Positions 7,145 to 13,731 of a stretch of 14,817 nucleotides of DNA are shown here, in pieces. The notes under the pieces were generated by a model, which was not told the DNA's origin, did not search any database, and saw only the letters and a program-made list of their open reading frames with translations. This stretch comes from Bacillota bacterium. Its GTDB lineage: Bacteria > Bacillota > Clostridia > Acetivibrionales > DSM-1351. The stretch spans positions 1 through 14,817 of the forward strand of contig JAEZIU010000138.1 in the NCBI GenBank assembly GCA_023436485.1. Reading direction: 5' to 3'. Within the stretch, counting starts at the first letter, position 1, and the number at the start of each line of letters is the position of its first letter. The translations under genes and the position numbers were made by a program.

Positions 7145-7755
7145 CACCTTAACAGCCTTGCAAACTGACTTTCCACTTCCTGTCTAAGAATCTTCACATC
7201 ATCATTATTATTGATAACTTTATTTGCGATACTTAAATACTCCTCATCGGAAATCTGAGATTGAATTCTTGAAACAGCTTCCTCGAAGGTCATGCCGTTT
7301 CTCTTCATAACTCTTTCAACCCGTATCTCCAATAACGCAAATATCGTCCAGACCTCATCACACAAATCAAGAAAGCCATTTTTTATAGGAATGGGTACAT
7401 CAATAACAATAACTTTTGTCTGTTTAAGTAGCTGTTCTTCCACATTTTCTTTTATTTTTTGGGCAACATATTTATGCACAATACCGTTCAAAATCCTGAG
7501 TTTATTTTCATCATTAAACACTCTAGCCGCCAGTTCTTTGCGTTTTAGCTGTCCCCAATCATCAAGTATATCCTTACCAAACTCCTGTGTCAACTCTTGC
7601 AAAGCCCTTTTCCCGGGCTCTACGACCTCTCTGCTAATCACATCTGCATCAATTACAACAGCACCAAGTTCTTTAAGAATACTGCTTACAGTACTTTTCC
7701 CGCTTCCTATACCGCCTGTTATTCCCAAAATAAATGATTCACTATTTTGTTTCAT
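7144..7755 (-). CDS. coaE: Dephospho-CoA kinase
   Basis: A 203-residue P-loop kinase that phosphorylates the 3'-hydroxyl of dephospho-CoA, the last step of CoA biosynthesis. The Walker A motif GGIGSGKST lies at residues 14-22. The family phrases IDADVISREVV, GILN-like LRILNGIVH and VIDVPIPIKNGF (in place of the common VPLLFE) follow, then the lid region RVERVMKRNGMTFEEAVSRIQSQ. The ATG at 7755 is chosen because GGGGA lies 8 bases upstream; an ATG five codons earlier (7770) has no ribosome binding site. The gene overlaps the end of polA by 14 bases and the next gene by one base, so the three are translationally linked. Confidence 0.95.
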   Translation of the reverse strand: MKQNSESFILGITGGIGSGKSTVSSILKELGAVVIDADVISREVVEPGKRALQELTQEFGKDILDDWGQLKRKELAARVFNDENKLRILNGIVHKYVAQKIKENVEEQLLKQTKVIVIDVPIPIKNGFLDLCDEVWTIFALLEIRVERVMKRNGMTFEEAVSRIQSQISDEEYLSIANKVINNNDDVKILRQEVESQFARLLR

Positions 7756-10432
7756 ACCAATTATCCCCATGTTTTACATCTACTGTTAAAGGTACTTTTA
7801 ATTGTACTGCATTTTCCATACAATCCTTTAATAATATCGATACCTCTTCCAATTCAGATTTCTCGGTTTCAACAATCAATTCATCATGAACCTGTAGAAT
7901 GAGTTTTGACTTGAGCTTTCTCTTTTTCAGTTCATTATAAACCTTTACCATTGATATTTTAATAATATCCGCCGCACTTCCCTGAATAGGTGTATTCATT
8001 GCCACACGCTCTCCAAAGGAACGCATATTAAAATTACTGGATTTAAGTTCGGGAAGATACCTTCTTCTATTATAAAGAGTTGTCACAAAACCAAATTCTT
8101 TACCTTTTTCAACGGTATCGCTCATGTACTCCTTAACCTTGGAATATTTGTCAAGATAGTCATCAATATACTTTCTGGCTTCCTTTTTTGTTACCCCAAT
8201 GTCTTTTGAAAGGCTGAAATCACCAATACCGTAAACTATTCCGAAATTAACGGCTTTCGCCCTTGACCTCATTAGTGACGAAACTTCTTCCGGCGGTATA
8301 CCGAATACCTTTGAAGCCGTAGTTGTATGAATGTCCTCATTTTTCATAAAGGCTTCTATCATATTGGGATCATCTGTTATATGTGCAAGTACCCTAAGTT
8401 CTATCTGTGAATAGTCGGCATCCAGCAGTACATAATCTTGGTTGGTCGGTATAAATACCTTTCGAATTTTTCTTCCCATTTCCAATTTAACAGGTATATT
8501 TTGTAAGTTAGGCTCGGTACTGCTGATTCTTCCGGTTGCCGTAACTGTCTGGTTGAAGTTTGAATGAATCTTGCCATCCTGTTCCACTATAGACAAAAGT
8601 CCATCTGCATATGTTGACTTGAGCTTCATCAACTGTCTGTATTCAAGAATTCTTTCGACTATCTCATGCTTGTAGGAAAGCTGTTCCAGTACCTCGGCAT
8701 TTGTCGAGTATCCTGTTTTCGTTTTCTTTCCGACAGGCAGTCCCAGTTTTTCAAAAAGTATTACTCCCAACTGTTTTGGAGAATTAATATTAAAGGTCTC
8801 TCCAGCCTGCATGTATATTTCATTTTCCAGTATTATAAGTCTTGAATCCATTTCCTTTGAATATGCTTTCAGACCGTCAACGTCAACTTTGAAGCCCCTG
8901 AGTTCCATATCTGCCAGCACCTCTACAAGAGGCAGTTCAATGCTATAGTATAGTTCATCCTGACCGTTATCCCTTATAATAGGCTTCAGCTTCTGTGTTA
9001 GTCCAAATATGGCATTTACCGCAGCAGCACAAACCTCAGATGAACTTACATCCTGTCCCTGTTCAAGCCTTTTGCCATGTTTATCATACAAAATTTCAAC
9101 TGGAGTTATACTTTGTTTTAGTTTATCTTCAGACAGCTCAGAAATTGTATAAGTGCTTCTGGTAGGTTCAAGTATATACGCTGCTATAAAAGTGTCAAAT
9201 CCTACATTTTCAAGCTCTATTCCATGAGACTTGAGATACTTATAAAGATTCTTCAAATCGTGACCAATTTTTTCAATATCCTTGCTCTCAAATATTTCAC
9301 GAAGTTCATTAACAGCCATTTCACAGGTTAATTTATCTGAGAAAATGATATTTGCAGGAGCATATTCCTCTTTACAAGCAAAAATGCAAATATGATCCAG
9401 ATAGCTGCCTGTAGGATCAATGTGATAATACACTGATACCACACCGCTGAGCTTAATTACGCTTATATATGATTGTAGTTCACTTATTGAATCAACATCC
9501 ACATGTTCAATTTTTAAAGCTTCAGTAGCCTCTACAAAAGGAGTACTTTCCAAACCGAACTTTTCAATTAATGTTTTAAACTCCAGACGCTTGAAGATAC
9601 TGTACAATTTTTCTTTGTCAATTTCTGTTCTTGCAAAATCATTCAGATTCTCAACACCAGGTACTTTTCTGTATATAGTAGCCAGCCTTTTGCACATAAA
9701 TGCAAGCTCTTTATTATTTTCCAGTTTTTCGCGAACGCCCTTCTTCTCCACTTTATCTATGTTTTCATATAATTCTTCTAAAGAATTAAACTTTTTAATC
9801 AGATCAAGTGCAGTTTTCTCACCGATACCGGGTACTCCGGGAATATTGTCAGATGTATCGCCCATAAGCCCCTTTACGTCAATAAGTTGGCCAGGTGTTA
9901 CACCGTATTTCTCTATAACCTTTTCATAATCGTATTGATCAGTCTCGGTTTTATTTCCTCTAGTTACAGGAAGTTTTATTCTTGTATGGTTTGATGCCAA
10001 CTGTAATGAATCCCTGTCTCCGGTCAGCAGTATTGTTTGCATTCCCTGATTTTCAGCAAACAACGAAACAGTTCCAAGTATATCGTCGGCTTCAAACCCT
10101 TCTACCTCAATCCTCGAAATATTCATGGCGTCAAGAACCTGCTTGATGATGGGAACCTGAACTGCTAACTCATTTGGCATTCCCTTTCTCTGAGCCTTGT
10201 ATTGATCATACTCCTTATGCCTGAAGGTTGGAGCTTTTAAATCAAATGCTACGCAAACATACTTTGGGTTTTCATCCTGCAAATATTTTGAAAGTATATT
10301 TATAAATCCAAATACCGCATTTGTATATAATCCTTCGGACGTTGTGAGCATGGCTGCTCTGCTTAGTCCGTAAAAAGCCCTGTTAAGTATACTGTTGCCA
10401 TCAACAACTAAAATTTTATCTTCCGAATCCAT
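7742..10432 (-). CDS. polA: DNA polymerase I
   Basis: An 896-residue family A polymerase for Okazaki fragment processing and repair. Residues 1 to about 300 are the 5'-nuclease domain (VVDGNSILNRAFYG, EADDILGT, DRDSLQL, GLMGDTSDNIPGVPGIGEKTA). The middle, about 305-500, is a 3'-5' exonuclease-like domain that has lost the DxE metal motif: the exo I position reads VVSVYYHID, so proofreading is probably absent, as in Bacillus and Thermus enzymes. The polymerase domain has motif A LLDADYSQIELR (Asp673), motif B RAKAVNFGIVYG (Lys726, Phe730, Tyr734) and motif C QVHDELIVE (Asp850). GGAGG lies 5 bases before the ATG. The gene starts 15 bases after the anti-sigma factor gene, so it appears to be read from the sigma factor promoter. 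Confidence 0.97.
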   Translation of the reverse strand: MDSEDKILVVDGNSILNRAFYGLSRAAMLTTSEGLYTNAVFGFINILSKYLQDENPKYVCVAFDLKAPTFRHKEYDQYKAQRKGMPNELAVQVPIIKQVLDAMNISRIEVEGFEADDILGTVSLFAENQGMQTILLTGDRDSLQLASNHTRIKLPVTRGNKTETDQYDYEKVIEKYGVTPGQLIDVKGLMGDTSDNIPGVPGIGEKTALDLIKKFNSLEELYENIDKVEKKGVREKLENNKELAFMCKRLATIYRKVPGVENLNDFARTEIDKEKLYSIFKRLEFKTLIEKFGLESTPFVEATEALKIEHVDVDSISELQSYISVIKLSGVVSVYYHIDPTGSYLDHICIFACKEEYAPANIIFSDKLTCEMAVNELREIFESKDIEKIGHDLKNLYKYLKSHGIELENVGFDTFIAAYILEPTRSTYTISELSEDKLKQSITPVEILYDKHGKRLEQGQDVSSSEVCAAAVNAIFGLTQKLKPIIRDNGQDELYYSIELPLVEVLADMELRGFKVDVDGLKAYSKEMDSRLIILENEIYMQAGETFNINSPKQLGVILFEKLGLPVGKKTKTGYSTNAEVLEQLSYKHEIVERILEYRQLMKLKSTYADGLLSIVEQDGKIHSNFNQTVTATGRISSTEPNLQNIPVKLEMGRKIRKVFIPTNQDYVLLDADYSQIELRVLAHITDDPNMIEAFMKNEDIHTTTASKVFGIPPEEVSSLMRSRAKAVNFGIVYGIGDFSLSKDIGVTKKEARKYIDDYLDKYSKVKEYMSDTVEKGKEFGFVTTLYNRRRYLPELKSSNFNMRSFGERVAMNTPIQGSAADIIKISMVKVYNELKKRKLKSKLILQVHDELIVETEKSELEEVSILLKDCMENAVQLKVPLTVDVKHGDNWYETK

Positions 10433-10447
10433 TTGTGCCTCCGCTGT

Positions 10448-11563
10448 TTATTTATCTGCAAAAAATATTCTTATTGTTATCATACCATTATTCTTTACAA
10501 TCTCATCCAACTTTTGCGATAAATTATCTCTTTCTTTTTCCAGAGTCGATGTATCTTCACCTTTTATTTCCAAATCATCGATTTTTTTGGTAAGTTCATC
10601 TCTTTGCTTCTCAGTTTCTCTATATTGCTCAGTAATATTTTCTTTTGTAACAGGCAGCTTTATGCTAATGTCTAAGTTATATTTATCACTAGCCAACTGC
10701 TGAATTTTAGTAAATGAGTCCAAAGGAATGACATAATCAACATAGTTATTTTGAGCCGTAATAACTACAGTTGAGTCACCTGCAACTGACTCACTGCCCC
10801 CCAGCTCTGATATTAAGCCCTTTAAGGCTTCATGTTCATCTATTTTGTCCTGTGTAGCCAATTTTAAAGTCAGTTCAGCTGTATTTTCAAAATACTGCAG
10901 AGTGACAGTTTCTTCAGCAACTTTTGTTTCGTATAGTGACACAGTTTTCTCTTTTGGTTCTCCATCCGTTTTTTTTGTACTTTGACTTGACTTTAGTACA
11001 GCTTTGTTTTCACCTTTTTCCTCAAAGCCTCTTTTTTTAGGGTAATCTTTCACTGTACTCCTGCTATTGTCAGCTGTCAGTTTGTCCGATGATGGTTGGC
11101 TTTCATTAAACTGCTGTACTGATTCCTGTGTGGAAATAGCAGAGTCCTTTGCATTGTCCTTCATCGGGTCAGATGCAGGTATACCTGCTGAAATACCGGC
11201 AACCTGCCGGTTTAAATCTGTATGAGGAAGTAAGTTGTATGCCACTAAACATATTACCAGTACAGCAGCCGTTGACAACCCCGCAATTAACTTTTTATTA
11301 TATATAAACAACTTGCCTTTATTTTCTTTTTGATTTTCCGCAACTTCTACCAGCCTGTCATGGAGGGAAGACGAAAAATTCTGTGGCAACATTATTTCGC
11401 CACTTTCTCTGCACAACTCTGTCAAAGCTAAAGCTTCCTTTACCTTTTGAGAACATTTACCACATTCATTTATATGCTTTTCAAATTCTACTTTTATTGT
11501 CTCTTCCAGCATGTCATCAATATATAAAGATACATAGTAATCTGATTCCTTGCAAAAATCCAT
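10448..11563 (-). CDS. Zinc-finger anti-sigma factor with extracytoplasmic DUF4349-like domain
   Basis: A 371-residue transmembrane protein. Residues 1-60 resemble the ZAS anti-sigma domain, with His30, Cys34 and Cys37 in HINECGKC (H-x3-C-x2-C). One membrane segment lies at about 92-112 (LIAGLSTAAVLVICLVAYNLL). A low-complexity Ser/Lys-rich linker (about 113-205) leads to an extracytoplasmic domain with VAEETVTLQYFENTAELTLKL and a predicted coiled coil at about 305-355 (YRETEKQRDELTKKIDDLE and onward), similar to DUF4349 proteins. It should hold the upstream ECF sigma factor inactive until an envelope signal arrives. AGGAGGG is 7 bases before the ATG. It lies 20 bases after the sigma factor gene. 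The signal is unknown. Confidence 0.85.
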   Translation of the reverse strand: MDFCKESDYYVSLYIDDMLEETIKVEFEKHINECGKCSQKVKEALALTELCRESGEIMLPQNFSSSLHDRLVEVAENQKENKGKLFIYNKKLIAGLSTAAVLVICLVAYNLLPHTDLNRQVAGISAGIPASDPMKDNAKDSAISTQESVQQFNESQPSSDKLTADNSRSTVKDYPKKRGFEEKGENKAVLKSSQSTKKTDGEPKEKTVSLYETKVAEETVTLQYFENTAELTLKLATQDKIDEHEALKGLISELGGSESVAGDSTVVITAQNNYVDYVIPLDSFTKIQQLASDKYNLDISIKLPVTKENITEQYRETEKQRDELTKKIDDLEIKGEDTSTLEKERDNLSQKLDEIVKNNGMITIRIFFADK

Positions 11564-11583
11564 TTCAATTCCCTCCTTTCAAT

Positions 11584-12180
11584 TTATTTGACGTAATCGG
11601 TAAATAAATGTTCCTTATCCGTGCATAATAATTCTCTTAGTTCGTTTCTTGCCCTGCTGATTCTTGATTTCACAGTGCCTACGGGAATTTTCATTGTATC
11701 CGATATTTCATCATAGCTAAGTCCCATAAAATCACGAAGTATGATAACCAAGCGGTTATTATCGCTCATTTTATCCATGGCTTCTTTAATGGCCTGTTTC
11801 TGTGCATTGGTCTCTGCTACTTTTTCCGGCCCCGGAATATCTGAAACCAGACTGTCCTTCAGCTGTAAATCCTCAAAAGTACTTTGCTCTATTGAGATTA
11901 CTTTCTTCTTCTTATTTTTTCTAATAAAGTCCAGACATACATTGGTTGCGATTCTGTAAAGCCACGTTGATATGGCGCAATTTCCCTTAAAGTCTTTTAT
12001 GTACTTGAAAGCCTTTATAAATGTCTCCTGAGCCTGTTCATATGCATCTTCGGTGTTATTGAGCATCCTGTAGCAAATACTGTATACTTTTGAATAGTAT
12101 GCAGTCGTAAGCTCTTCAAATGCCCCTACATCCCCGCTGCGTGCCTTGTGCAACAAGTTGTTTTCATTTATTATTTCCAT
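11584..12180 (-). CDS. ECF-type RNA polymerase sigma factor
   Basis: A 198-residue sigma-70 family protein of the extracytoplasmic-function group (SigW/RpoE-like). Region 2 spans about 20-88, with the core-binding and -10 recognition part YRMLNNTEDAYEQAQETFIKAFKYI and ISTWLYRIATNVCLDFIRKNKKKK. A variable linker follows. Region 4 spans about 130-185, with helix-turn-helix LSYDEISDTMKIPVGTVKSRISRARNELRE. AAGGA lies 8 bases before the ATG. The next gene encodes its probable anti-sigma partner. The upstream region has a sigma-A-type promoter; I do not see a clear ECF promoter, so autoregulation is not shown. Within the group, exact subfamily and target genes cannot be told from sequence alone. 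Confidence 0.93.
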   Translation of the reverse strand: MEIINENNLLHKARSGDVGAFEELTTAYYSKVYSICYRMLNNTEDAYEQAQETFIKAFKYIKDFKGNCAISTWLYRIATNVCLDFIRKNKKKKVISIEQSTFEDLQLKDSLVSDIPGPEKVAETNAQKQAIKEAMDKMSDNNRLVIILRDFMGLSYDEISDTMKIPVGTVKSRISRARNELRELLCTDKEHLFTDYVK

Positions 12181-12218
12181 ATTTTAGATCCTTACTTTTT
12201 TTATAGATCTGAAATGCC

Positions 12219-12247
12219 ATTGTACCCAATAGCCTTCACTATTGCAA
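12219..12247 (-). promoter_or_regulatory. Sigma-A-type promoter of the sigma factor-polA transcript with internal palindrome
   Basis: On the minus strand, -35 TTGCAA (12242-12247) and -10 TACAAT (12219-12224) are 17 bases apart, about 40 bases before the sigma factor start. The spacer holds a perfect inverted repeat CAATAG (minus strand 12239-12244) and CTATTG (12227-12232) with a 6-base gap, placed where a repressor would block RNA polymerase. A second extended -10 (TGATATAAT, minus strand) lies at 12267-12275. Confidence 0.6.
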
Positions 12248-12367
12248 GCCTTCAATAATCAAAATAATTATATCATAATAATGTACAACAAAAATGTAAC
12301 TTTAAATTCATCATTTTGTATAATATTTACAACCTTTTATTTTTAACTTACAGTGTTGGAGGTTTTT

Positions 12368-12387
12368 TGTATTCTATATAGAATACA
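12368..12387. promoter_or_regulatory. Perfect 20-bp palindrome upstream of the response regulator
   Basis: TGTATTCTATATAGAATACA is fully self-complementary. It lies 45 bases before the response regulator ATG and overlaps possible -10 sequences (TATTCT or TATATA); a -35-like TTACAG is at about 12346-12351. It looks like an operator for a dimeric regulator. Its binding protein is unknown. Confidence 0.5.
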
Positions 12388-12431
12388 TTACTGGAAACTA
12401 AATACAAATAATACATAAGAAGGAGTCCGCT

Positions 12432-12863
12432 ATGATTAGTACTATTCTTGTAACTGATGATAATGTCCTGGACAATGCAATAATACGAAATTATCTTTAC
12501 AAAGAACGTGTTAATATAGTTTCAGTCCTTAATGGACGAGAAGCTCTGGATATGGTAGAAAGCAGAAATGTCGATGTTATATTTCTTGATTTGGTAATGC
12601 CTGTTTTAGATGGGTTTGGGTTTCTTGAAGAATTCTGTAAAACGAATTTATATAAGGAAATACCGGTAATAATCACATCCGGTATAGAAATGGATCAAAT
12701 TGAAAAAGTGTTGAATTACGATATTTATGACTTTATTTCAAAACCTATTAGTAAGATTAACCCAATGGTGGTAATAAATAAGGTCCGGAAAGCTATACAA
12801 TTCAGAAAAATGATAAGTCAACTTAAATTACTTGAATCCAAAGTAACACACTCACCCGGATAG
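12432..12863 (+). CDS. Stand-alone response regulator (receiver domain), C-terminus altered by the murA junction
   Basis: A 143-residue CheY-like receiver domain. The acidic pocket is Asp9/Asp10, the phospho-acceptor is Asp53 (IIFLDLVMP-like VIFLDLVMP), and the conserved Thr82 (IITSG) and Lys104 (FISKP) are present, so it should accept phosphate. After the receiver fold comes a helical extension (INKVRKAIQFRKMISQLKLLESKV), a pattern that in other proteins leads to an output domain such as GGDEF or HD-GYP; none is present. AAGGAG lies 6 bases before the ATG. The last codons cross the segment junction, and the TAG stop is supplied by murA DNA. Without the junction, the frame would run about 16 codons further with unconvincing sequence. 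No kinase gene is nearby. The gene overlaps the N-terminal murA fragment on the opposite strand. Confidence 0.85.
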   Translation: MISTILVTDDNVLDNAIIRNYLYKERVNIVSVLNGREALDMVESRNVDVIFLDLVMPVLDGFGFLEEFCKTNLYKEIPVIITSGIEMDQIEKVLNYDIYDFISKPISKINPMVVINKVRKAIQFRKMISQLKLLESKVTHSPG

Positions 12864-13195
12864 CTTATAGTCACTTTTCCTTCTCTGGCTAGTAAAGGAC
12901 CCATCAATATTATTGATGATCTCATTTCTGCCGCGAGATTTTCAGGAACCTCTGTAGAAGATATTGTTGATGAATCTATAGTCACGACATTATCCTCTAC
13001 TTTTACTTTGCAACCGATAGTCCTTAAAATTTCAATTATAACCTCTACATCCTTAAACATGGGACAGTTTTTGATGACATTCTCGCCACGATTAAGAATT
13101 GTAGCAGCTAATATTGGTAAAACAGCGTTTTTGGCACCCTCGATTCCTATTTCACCTTTTAATTTTTTACCTCCTGCGACTATTATTTTGCTCAT
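12818..13195 (-). pseudogene. murA: N-terminal third of split murA
   Basis: The frame encodes 125 residues. Residues 1-115 are the normal MurA N-terminus: MSKIIVAGGKKLKGEIGIEG, then AKNAVLPILAAT with the UDP-GlcNAc/PEP-binding Lys of GAKNA, and AEMRSSIILMGPLLAREGKVTISYPG with the Arg equivalent to E. coli Arg91. Homology stops in the catalytic loop, where the expected PGGC becomes PGEC and the last nine residues (VTLDSSNLS) are foreign before a TAA. Murine-fold catalysis is impossible from this piece alone. The ATG at 13193-13195 fits MurA starts and has GGAGGT about 10 bases upstream; the seven earlier codons in the same frame contain that site. MurA-derived DNA is 12853-13195; the rest is segment DNA. 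No premature stops or frameshifts are seen. Confidence 0.9.
12842..12865 (-). other. Left junction (attL-like) of the segment inside murA
   Basis: Read on the minus strand, murA sequence AAGCTATCCG is followed by GGTG (12853-12856) and then segment DNA AGTGTGTTACT. AGTAACACA (plus strand, 12842-12850) is the inverted partner of the arm at 2334-2342. The switch from MurA-conserved PGG to non-MurA residues falls right after GGTG. Confidence 0.5.
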
Positions 13196-13247
13196 AATAA
13201 AACACACCTCCGTCATGCCGGGACATTGTTGATATTTGTAATGTCAC
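13167..13247 (-). CDS. Possible 26-residue leader peptide overlapping the murA start
   Basis: A GTG at 13245-13247 has AGGAG (13256-13260) exactly 8 bases upstream and opens a 26-codon frame that ends 28 bases inside murA in another frame. The product would be Arg-rich at its end (NNSRRR). It could couple ribosomes to murA or be chance; there is no independent evidence of translation. Confidence 0.2.
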   Translation of the reverse strand: MTLQISTMSRHDGGVFYYEQNNSRRR

Positions 13248-13272
13248 TTTTCTCACTCCTATTTCAAAGTTA

Positions 13273-13278
13273 ATTATA
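13273..13278 (-). promoter_or_regulatory. Candidate -10 box for murA
   Basis: TATAAT on the minus strand, about 80 bases before murA. No convincing -35 is seen at 16-18 bases, so this is weak. The rest of the 13250-13407 gap shows nothing else I can support. Confidence 0.3.
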
Positions 13279-13407
13279 TAAGTTTTATCTCGATATATAT
13301 GTAGCTTATAATAGCCCTATATAAAAAATTTAAATACAGATTTACTATCCTCCATCCCTGCAATATCAGTTTATGCGTATGTGAATAAAGTGTTACTCAT
13401 GTTTAAA

Positions 13408-13447
13408 TTACAATACAAGGCAGGCTACAGCCTGCCTTGTATTGTAA
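13408..13447. terminator. Perfect 18-bp hairpin downstream of the coat genes
   Basis: TTACAATACAAGGCAGGC (13408-13425) and its exact complement (13430-13447) flank the 4-base loop TACA. It begins 3 bases after the stop codon of the coat gene. There is no long T-run on either strand, but such a stable stem probably ends or protects the coat transcript. Confidence 0.65.
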
Positions 13448-13449
13448 CT

Positions 13450-13719
13450 TTATCCCATCTGTGATTCTATACCCTTAACCTTTTGTTGTGCTTGTGATAT
13501 CTCCTGCTGGTTTGCATTTTGTACAGAATACCAACCTTTTTGGGACATCATATCAAAAACATGCTTCTGTTCATCTAAAGTTCTGGTCAATATACTCTTT
13601 GCATCGTTTCTAAGGGCTACATTGGAACTTTCCAGAATTAAATTTGTTAATGATGATGCCGCGAGCTTTCTTTCATTTAAAATAGATGTTATTATTTCCT
13701 TGTCTGTTAACTCTGCCAT
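13450..13719 (-). CDS. Spore coat protein, Coat F family
   Basis: An 89-residue helical protein resembling the Coat F (CotF, PF07875-type) domain: LTDKEIITSILNERKLAASSLTNLILESSNVALRNDAKSILTRTLDEQKHVFDMMSQKGWY. The KHVFDMMSQKGWY ending of the core and the Gln-rich tail (NANQQEISQAQQK) are typical of small clostridial coat proteins made in the mother cell and placed on the forespore surface. AGGAGGTG lies 6 bases before the ATG and overlaps the stop of the upstream coat gene, so the two are cotranscribed. Length is at the short end of the family. The strong hairpin just downstream probably ends the transcript. Confidence 0.85.
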   Translation of the reverse strand: MAELTDKEIITSILNERKLAASSLTNLILESSNVALRNDAKSILTRTLDEQKHVFDMMSQKGWYSVQNANQQEISQAQQKVKGIESQMG

Positions 13720-13731
13720 ATTCTACACCTC

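Larger units (their letters stand above)
2326..12852. mobile_element. 10,527-bp segment interrupting murA; possible excisable or translocated block
   Basis: The segment is defined by the two murA halves that flank it. Its ends carry the 9-bp inverted repeat TGTGTTACT/AGTAACACA just inside a 4-bp direct repeat (GGTG on the minus strand). It contains murT, gatD, a T-box-controlled DAHP synthase, a small unknown gene, a lytic transglycosylase, coaE, polA, an anti-sigma factor, an ECF sigma factor and a response regulator. There is no integrase, transposase, resolvase, phage or conjugation gene, so any excision would need a recombinase encoded elsewhere, such as XerC/XerD or another tyrosine recombinase. 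Several cargo genes are normally essential, so this is not a typical mobile element. It could be a chromosomal block moved into murA, a site-specific rearrangement, or an assembly error. The boundaries are well supported; the nature of the segment is not. Confidence 0.4.

Noticed and set aside
7292..7789. 165-codon plus-strand open frame opposite coaE
   Set aside because: It is the antisense shadow of coaE and the polA end, has no ribosome binding site or recognisable domain, and coaE is certain.
2326..12852. Simple 10.5-kb inversion between the inverted repeats
   Set aside because: Inverting the segment would not rejoin murA, since both halves are outside the repeats and already in the same orientation. 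Only excision restores the gene.
12818..12860. Split intein joining the two MurA halves (the N-terminal piece ends at a Cys, and the C-terminal piece resumes at a Cys)
   Set aside because: Only about ten residues follow the N-terminal Cys before a stop, and just 13 in-frame codons precede the C-terminal half; no intein blocks are present and the second half has no start.
2320..12865. A chromosomal dif site (XerC/XerD)
   Set aside because: The reconstructed site has dif-like length, but its sequence does not match the Bacillus dif sequence as I remember it. Xer action in trans remains only a possibility.
1412..13195. Two different murA paralogues that happen to be partial
   Set aside because: The pieces complement exactly at one point with no overlap or gap and give a normal-length protein. 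Two independent truncations would hardly do this.
13390..13398. A third copy of the junction arm (GTGTTACTC) near the coat genes
   Set aside because: A 9-base match without a partner arm is compatible with chance in about 15 kb of AT-rich DNA.
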